Source: an uncultured Alphaproteobacteria bacterium
Lineage (GTDB): Bacteria > Pseudomonadota > Alphaproteobacteria > RF32 > CAG-239
Length of the DNA: 36,284 bases
Assembly (NCBI GenBank): GCA_944391515.1
Contig: CALXTW010000019.1
Location: 1 to 36,284 of the forward strand
Direction: 5' to 3'
The notes under the pieces were generated by a model. That model worked only from the letters and a program-made list of their open reading frames with translations. It was not told where the DNA came from and searched no databases. A program made the translations under genes and the position numbers. This document shows, piece by piece, positions 31,634 to 36,284 of the stretch (position 1 is its first letter; the number at the start of each line of letters is the position of its first letter).

Positions 31634-32976
31634 TGAAAAAACTCAGTCTTAAACTCAGGCTCATTATCTTGTTTGTGTTGATTGCCGGTGTGTTCGGGGC
31701 AATCGCCGGCGCTATGTCTTGGCTTGAAACAAGAGAAAAAATTGATGAATTTTTTGACACCTATCAGATTGCCTTGGCCAGACAACTGGCGGCCGCTGAT
31801 TGGGAATTTGCTTCGCCTTTAGTGCAAAAACAAACAAATCAAAACCTCAAACATATCGCTCATGCCGATGATGAAGACGAAGCCATTGGATTTGCGGTGT
31901 TTACCAAAGATGGGCAAAAAGTTTTTCATGATGACGAAAACGGTAAGTATTTTACTTATACGCCGGTTATCGGCTCATATGTTGAGCAAATCGTTGATGG
32001 CGAAAAGTGGCGGATTGTCTGGGTATATTCTGCAGATAATAAATTTGTGATTGCCGTCGGGCAAGAACTTGAGTACCGCGAAGATATTGCCTGGGATATG
32101 GCCGAAGAATTTATCACACCTTGGGGAATTGGGTTGGCCCTCCTTTTAATCGTGATGATTTTGGTGATTGCATATGAACTCTCGCCTTTGGCAAAATTGG
32201 CCAAAGAGGTGCAAGGCCGCAAAGAAGGCGATTTATCCCCCATTCCAGAAACAAAATTACCCCAAGAGGTTTTGCCTCTGATTAATGCGATGAACGCTTT
32301 GCTTAAGCAAACCGAACAAATGCTCAATCGTGAGAGATGTTTTATCTCTGATTCCGCCCATGAGTTGAGAACGCCTTTAAGTGCTCTCAAAGTTCAGTTG
32401 GAGGTTTTGGAAATGTCGATGAGTGATAAACAAGAGCGCGCAAAAGCTCTACAAAAAATGGGGCAAGGCATTAACCGCTGTGCCCGTTTGGTTGAGCAGC
32501 TCTTAGCCTTATCAAAGATTGACACAACCTCAGCGGCACAATTAAGTGACGACCATATAATTGATTGGAAGCACTTGATTGCCCAAATTTTGGAAGACTA
32601 TGCTGAAAAGATTAAAGAAAAATCTTTGCAAGTTGACCAGGAATTGGGAAGTTCAGCCCCGTTTGAAAAGGGAAATTCGGTTTTGGCGGCTCTGCTTATT
32701 CGCAATCTGGTGGACAATGCGGTAAAATACAGCCCTCAAGGTGCCATCATTCGGGTTGAAATGAGAGATGGTCAACTCCAAGTAATGAACTCGCAAACCT
32801 CTGTGGCTGAAAAAAATCTGGCTTTGCTCGGGCAACGCTTTTTCCGTCCGGCAGGGCAAAAAGAAACCGGTAGCGGTTTAGGGCTCTCCATTGTGCGCAA
32901 AATTGCCGAATTTTATGACTGCAATGTGACTTTTAGCAATACTGAAAACGGCTTTTGCGTTACAATTAAGCAATAA
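31633..32976 (+). CDS. qseC: Sensor histidine kinase (QseC-like)
   Basis: 447 residues. Two membrane segments (about 9-29 and 164-181) flank a periplasmic sensor of about 135 residues with GFAVFTKDGQKVFHDDENGK, and then a HAMP-like linker. The DHp domain has the phospho-His H243 in SDSAHELRTPLSALK. The ATPase domain has LLIRNLVDNAVKYSP (N box) and SGLGLSIVRKIAEFY (G box). The signal sensed cannot be read from the sequence; QseC-like kinases have been tied to host and bacterial signals, and PmrB-like ones to metals and peptides. ATG overlaps the regulator's stop, so expression is coupled. Confidence 0.88.
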   Translation: MKKLSLKLRLIILFVLIAGVFGAIAGAMSWLETREKIDEFFDTYQIALARQLAAADWEFASPLVQKQTNQNLKHIAHADDEDEAIGFAVFTKDGQKVFHDDENGKYFTYTPVIGSYVEQIVDGEKWRIVWVYSADNKFVIAVGQELEYREDIAWDMAEEFITPWGIGLALLLIVMILVIAYELSPLAKLAKEVQGRKEGDLSPIPETKLPQEVLPLINAMNALLKQTEQMLNRERCFISDSAHELRTPLSALKVQLEVLEMSMSDKQERAKALQKMGQGINRCARLVEQLLALSKIDTTSAAQLSDDHIIDWKHLIAQILEDYAEKIKEKSLQVDQELGSSAPFEKGNSVLAALLIRNLVDNAVKYSPQGAIIRVEMRDGQLQVMNSQTSVAEKNLALLGQRFFRPAGQKETGSGLGLSIVRKIAEFYDCNVTFSNTENGFCVTIKQ

Positions 32977-33048
32977 AAAATTTGCAGAAAGCTTTTTAAG
33001 TAATTAATTGGTAACTATTTGTTTTTATAATAGAAGTGCAAGATAATT

Positions 33049-33088
33049 GTTTAGGACTTCTTGACAAGCCCTAAACATTATCTATAAT
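33049..33088 (+). promoter_or_regulatory. Promoter with overlapping operator-like dyad
   Basis: TTGACA (33061-33066) and a perfect TATAAT (33083-33088) are 16 nt apart. The -35 sits in the centre of a 28-bp dyad: GTTTAGG (33049-33055) mirrors CCTAAAC (33070-33076), and CTT (33057-33059) mirrors AAG (33066-33068). A repressor bound there would block the promoter of the CNNM gene. Confidence 0.65.
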
Positions 33089-33132
33089 ATGCTCTTGATG
33101 TAATTTTTTATAAGGTAATCATTTATAATATC

Positions 33133-34455
33133 ATGATGTACGTTTTTTATATGGCATTAGTGTTATTCCTTGTGTTTACTAATGCTTTTTTTGTGGTTTC
33201 AGAATTCGCAATTGTTAAAATCAGACGAACAAAACTTGAAGAATTGGCTCATGGGGGCAGCAAACAAGCTAAAATCGCCCTCAAAATTACCGAAAGACTT
33301 AATACTTACCTCAGCGCAATTCAGCTCGGCATTACCTTAGCTTCCCTTGGTTTGGGTTGGATTGGTGAACCTGCTGTTTCTCGTTTGTTGGAATTGTGGT
33401 TTGGAGATTTCTTTAACGGAAATACTATTTTGCTCCATTCGGTCAGTTTTGGTGTCGCCTTTGCCTTTATTACCTTATTGCACGTTGTTTTGGGTGAGTT
33501 GGTGCCAAAATCTTTGGCTATTCAACACACAGAACGCTATGCCTTGGCGATTGCCAGACCCCTTTATCTCTTTAATAAAGTTTTTGCCCCGTTTATTTGG
33601 GTGTTTGACCATGTTACAAACGGTATTTTACGCATTATGGGCACCAGAGTTTCTAATGAAACTGACGATGCTCACTCCGAAGAAGAAATTAAACTCATTA
33701 TTAATGCATCACAAAAAGACGGCGTCATTGATGATACAGAAGGTGAAATCATTCAAAACGCTATTGATTTCTCGGAAATTTGCGCTCATGAAATTATGAT
33801 TCCGAGACAAGATATGAAATGCTTGTTCTTAGATGACGGATATGATGAAATTATGGAATTTGTTAAAGGAAACAAGCATACGCGCTATCCTTTATGCAAA
33901 GACGATAAAGACAGCATTGTCGGAATGATTCATATTCGTGACCTTTTAGAGCATCAAGATGAGTTACACGACAAAGATATCTTAAGCAAAATCGCTCGCA
34001 AAATTTTATTTGTTCCTGAAAACAAGTCAATTTCTGAAATTTTGCACCAGATGATGGCTAAACATATTCACATTGCAATCGTCGTTGATGAATATGGCGG
34101 AACGGCCGGTATGCTCTCTATGGAAGATATTTTGGAAGAATTGGTCGGCGATATTATGGATGAACATGACGATGCCGAAGAAGAACCGATGAAAATGATT
34201 AACGACAATACTTGTCTGTTTGATGGAACCTTCCTGATTGAAGATGCATATGAGTGCATGGGATTGCCTAATATTGAATATGAGGAAAGCACAATCGGCG
34301 GTTATGTCTTCGGGTTGCTTGGAAGAGAGCCAAAAGTCGGCGATAAGGTCGAAGATAACTATTGTATCTATGAAGTTACAGATGTCGATAATATGCGAAT
34401 TACCAAAGTCAAAGCTCAGGTTAAAGAGCATAACGACGAAGATGAAGAAATCTAA
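33133..34455 (+). CDS. CNNM/CBS domain (HlyC/CorC family) membrane protein
   Basis: 440 residues. The N-terminal CNNM (DUF21) domain (about 1-190) has FLVFTNAFFVVSEFAIVKIRRTK, YLSAIQLGITLASLGLGWIGEP and LLHVVLGELVPKSLAIQ in typical order. A CBS-domain pair follows, with EICAHEIMIPRQDM, DSIVGMIHIRDLL and IAIVVDEYGGTAGMLSMEDILEELVGDI. A CorC_HlyC domain ends the protein (about 350-430: FDGTFLIEDAYECMG, STIGGYVFGLLGREPKVGD). Members transport Mg2+ or Na+ and bind ATP at the CBS pair. ATGATG has no nearby ribosome site; AAGG lies 17 nt upstream. A strong promoter with an operator-like dyad stands before it. Confidence 0.9.
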   Translation: MMYVFYMALVLFLVFTNAFFVVSEFAIVKIRRTKLEELAHGGSKQAKIALKITERLNTYLSAIQLGITLASLGLGWIGEPAVSRLLELWFGDFFNGNTILLHSVSFGVAFAFITLLHVVLGELVPKSLAIQHTERYALAIARPLYLFNKVFAPFIWVFDHVTNGILRIMGTRVSNETDDAHSEEEIKLIINASQKDGVIDDTEGEIIQNAIDFSEICAHEIMIPRQDMKCLFLDDGYDEIMEFVKGNKHTRYPLCKDDKDSIVGMIHIRDLLEHQDELHDKDILSKIARKILFVPENKSISEILHQMMAKHIHIAIVVDEYGGTAGMLSMEDILEELVGDIMDEHDDAEEEPMKMINDNTCLFDGTFLIEDAYECMGLPNIEYEESTIGGYVFGLLGREPKVGDKVEDNYCIYEVTDVDNMRITKVKAQVKEHNDEDEEI

Positions 34456-34458
34456 AAA

Positions 34459-34487
34459 AACAAGCCCCGAGATGGGGCTTGTTTTTT
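34459..34487 (+). terminator. Terminator after the CNNM gene
   Basis: AACAAGCCCC and GGGGCTTGTT form a 10-bp stem with a GAGAT loop followed by TTTT, directly after the TAA. Confidence 0.85.
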
Positions 34488-34590
34488 GTTAAAGTTATGA
34501 AAAATATATTTTGAGTTTATTTTAGATTTGATTATTTGTGAAATGACAGTATATTAGAAATACAAAACAATATACTCAAGGAGTAAATAG

Positions 34591-35565
34591 ATGAAAAAAA
34601 TTATTAACTATATTGACCAAGGACAAGGTATCGGCTTGAAATATTTGGCTCTTCTTGCCCTTATTCTTGGAATTCTGGGAGGTATCGGAACAAAGGTAAT
34701 TGCAACAGATGGCATTCCTTTAGCTCAACAAGTGGCTGACCAACTCTTGCCAATGAAGGTCGTAAGCGGGAAAATTGTTGAACCACAAGAAACGTATAAA
34801 GTCGTACATCTGCGTTTGGGAGAAGATGAAAATGCTTACCCAATTCCTATTGTGTTGGATACCACTTCTGATATGCTCGACATCGATTTACTTGATCAAG
34901 GTGTTTATATTACTCGCTCCTATTTGTATATGATTAATGAACATGAGGCCAGAACTTATAAACTCGACGGTGACTTCGAACTTATTCAAAAAGATTATAC
35001 TAATGAGTTTACATCTTTTATTAACTGGACGGCATTTTTGGTAGGCGCATTTGTATTTGGCGGATTGTTTGTCTTTTATTTTCTTGCTACTCTGGTTTTC
35101 TCATTTGTTGCCGGACTTATTGGTGCTAGCAAAAAAATCGCTCTCGACTTTAATACAAAAATGCGCTTGAGCTCCGTTGCTTTGATTACTTGCGTTTTAT
35201 TGTTCTGGGTCTTAAGACTTGTTGGTAATATTAATGTTAATATGTGGCTTGCCGCAATCGTTGTTGTTGCATTGCAAATTTATTTTATCAGATGTTTGAA
35301 AGAGCAACCAACAACAACTTTTGTTGAAAGCAAAGCTCAAAATGCAGCTAATAAAGCAGAAGGAATTATCGTTTCTGCAAAAGAAAAAGCACCAACCAAG
35401 AAAAGTAAAAGACCTGCACAAAAGAAAGAAAGTGTAAAGGCAAAAGCTTCTACCGCTAAATCAGACAAAGCTCCGAAAAAAGAGACATCCAAAGCCAAGC
35501 TCAAAAAAGAAGTGGCAGATGAACCTAAACCTCAGAAGAAAAGAGGTAGAAAGCCAAAGGCTTAA
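34591..35565 (+). CDS. Membrane protein with basic AT-hook-like C-terminal tail
   Basis: 324 residues. Membrane segments are at about 17-37, 146-177 (one long or two short), 192-210 and 216-234. The exported-looking loop 40-140 has VADQLLPMKVVSGKIVEP and PIPIVLDTTSDML, similar in style to DUF1189-type membrane proteins, but the match is weak. From about 262 the protein becomes a Lys/Ala/Pro/Ser-rich tail like a histone H1 or HU extension, ending KKRGRKPKA, an AT-hook-like core (RGRKP). Placed in the cytoplasm, it could touch DNA, RNA or anionic lipids. AAGGAG is 8 nt before the ATG. It is monocistronic between two terminators. Confidence 0.75.
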   Translation: MKKIINYIDQGQGIGLKYLALLALILGILGGIGTKVIATDGIPLAQQVADQLLPMKVVSGKIVEPQETYKVVHLRLGEDENAYPIPIVLDTTSDMLDIDLLDQGVYITRSYLYMINEHEARTYKLDGDFELIQKDYTNEFTSFINWTAFLVGAFVFGGLFVFYFLATLVFSFVAGLIGASKKIALDFNTKMRLSSVALITCVLLFWVLRLVGNINVNMWLAAIVVVALQIYFIRCLKEQPTTTFVESKAQNAANKAEGIIVSAKEKAPTKKSKRPAQKKESVKAKASTAKSDKAPKKETSKAKLKKEVADEPKPQKKRGRKPKA

Positions 35566-35589
35566 AGCTTAAAATCATAAATAGATATT

Positions 35590-35613
35590 AAAGCCTCTCT
35601 GATGAGAGGCTTT
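35590..35613 (+). terminator. Terminator after the AT-hook-tailed membrane protein
   Basis: AAAGCCTCTC and GAGAGGCTTT form a 10-bp stem with a TGAT loop, followed by T residues. Confidence 0.8.
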
Positions 35614-35659
35614 TGCTTTGTTTTCTTTAGCCAAAATTAAAATTCTTGTGTAAAAGGCT

Positions 35660-35688
35660 TTGACAAACACTTTTAAGTATGCTAAATT
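35660..35688 (+). promoter_or_regulatory. Promoter of the cysteine-rich exported protein
   Basis: TTGACA (35660-35665) and TAAATT (35683-35688) are 17 nt apart, with TATGC before the -10. It lies 37 nt before the start codon at 35725. Confidence 0.6.
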
Positions 35689-35724
35689 ATAGCTTGATAG
35701 GGTTCAGTTATAATGAGGTATATT

Positions 35725-36284
35725 ATGAGAAAGCAGCTTGTGATAGGATTATCCATACTCGCACTAACCGGATTGGGTGGGGTGAGTAACAATAGTGTTC
35801 ATGAACGTTCACAAGAGGCAACCTCCAAATACATACACTTCGTAAGAACTTGTCAAAACCAAACCTTTGAACCACTATCATGGGCAAGCCTAGAGATAGG
35901 CTTGCCTATGCGTAATTCTTTTCAGACGGCGAGCGTATCTTTTATTACCGGAGGGGATGCACTATCCTTCCCGGAATTTCCGGATAATTCTCCTGAACAA
36001 TGTAAAAATTTGGGGTTTAGCTTAACCTCTTGTCCGAGTGGCAATCCAAGCGGAATTTGCCCTTATAATACGTCTTATTTTAAAGAATGTTGTGACGCTC
36101 GCTACAAATATAATAAAAATGAATGCACTTATCCTAACACCGTCAGTGGCGACAGCTGTGGTGGTAAATTTATGTGTTATTGCGATAGGAGTTTGTATCC
36201 GGAAACGAAATGTGCCTCTCCGATGGTGGCGGAAAGCGGGGATAGTTGCGTTGAAGATGGTGTAACTTATTATGCCAAATGTGT
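35725..36284 (+). CDS. Cysteine-rich exported protein, 3' end outside the window
   Basis: An open frame from ATG at 35725 to the window end, at least 186 codons, so the gene is partial. RKQLVIGLSILALTGLGGV is a signal peptide or lipid-free export signal. The rest is Cys/Gly-rich: SPEQCKNLGFSLTSCPSGNPSG, GICPYNTSYFKECCDARYK, CTYPNTVSGDSCGGKFMCYCD and GDSCVEDGVTYYAKC. The pattern of TSCPxG-xG-x(2)-CP-x(5)-YFKEC looks like the start of a repeat array, seen by me in large secreted proteins of gut alphaproteobacteria, though the family name escapes me. Many cysteines suggest disulfides in the periplasm or outside. No clear Shine-Dalgarno (GAGG 9 nt upstream is possible). Confidence 0.7.
   Translation, partial: MRKQLVIGLSILALTGLGGVSNNSVHERSQEATSKYIHFVRTCQNQTFEPLSWASLEIGLPMRNSFQTASVSFITGGDALSFPEFPDNSPEQCKNLGFSLTSCPSGNPSGICPYNTSYFKECCDARYKYNKNECTYPNTVSGDSCGGKFMCYCDRSLYPETKCASPMVAESGDSCVEDGVTYYAKC

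Noticed and set aside
36038..36265. Forward 75-codon ORF near the window end
   Set aside because: It is an alternative frame of the cysteine-rich gene that runs open from 35725 to the end.
1..36284. tRNA, rRNA or insertion sequence
   Set aside because: No T-loop GGTTCGAATCC-type segment, rRNA core sequence, transposase motif or terminal inverted repeats with target duplications was seen by eye on either strand.

Overview
The window looks like chromosome of an AT-rich Gram-negative bacterium that ferments under low oxygen. An outer membrane is shown by two autotransporters, a porin, a lipoprotein and CMP-KDO synthetase; anaerobic metabolism by a pyruvate formate-lyase (PFL) operon. The gene mix (PFL, QseBC-type two-component system, cysteine-rich secreted proteins, adhesin-like autotransporters) would suit a host-associated, probably gut, alphaproteobacterium. 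That placement is inference: there is no rRNA or tRNA gene here to confirm it.

Layout. (1) 1-3215: an accessory island that looks like two diverged copies of one module. Each has a forward gene whose protein starts MSNLIxYIIQ(D/E)xPE, and a convergent reverse gene for a small exported protein with an almost identical signal peptide, behind a duplicated upstream block. The second forward gene encodes a GH108-type muramidase interrupted by one in-frame TGA exactly where the family has Trp. An effector/immunity arrangement is the simplest reading. (2) 3334-8312: one intact and one broken autotransporter. (3) 8409-9721: a lipoprotein hydrolase and a nitroreductase. (4) 9955-13216: PFL split into a core protein and a separate glycyl-radical protein, followed by the activating enzyme. 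(5) 13258-14321: a Nudix hydrolase and a small exported protein. (6) 14567-17750: three reverse genes (GT-like protein, YhcH-type cupin, SAM methyltransferase) without Shine-Dalgarno sites. Two carry the same promoter and the same hairpin leader with compensatory base changes, and a G-rich 42-nt-periodic repeat tract lies between. (7) 18019-21778: kdsB, a DMT transporter, a HAD phosphatase and an ELM1-like protein. (8) 21783-25568: gpsA, an alpha/beta hydrolase and two unrecognised genes. (9) 25662-30390: porin, membrane-anchored MurF-like ligase and hydrolase on the reverse strand, divergent from a D-Ala-D-Ala ligase; a cell-wall cassette. (10) 30448-32976: ygiW-qseBC-like operon with a perfect PmrA/QseB-type box. 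(11) 33049-36284: a CNNM/CBS transporter, a membrane protein with an AT-hook-like basic tail, and the start of a cysteine-rich exported protein.

Across about 35 genes no stop codon is TGA (about 29 TAA, 6 TAG). Together with the TGA at a conserved Trp this raises UGA recoding as a hypothesis. The most distinctive items are the duplicated effector/immunity-like modules, the paired leader RNAs and the naturally split PFL.
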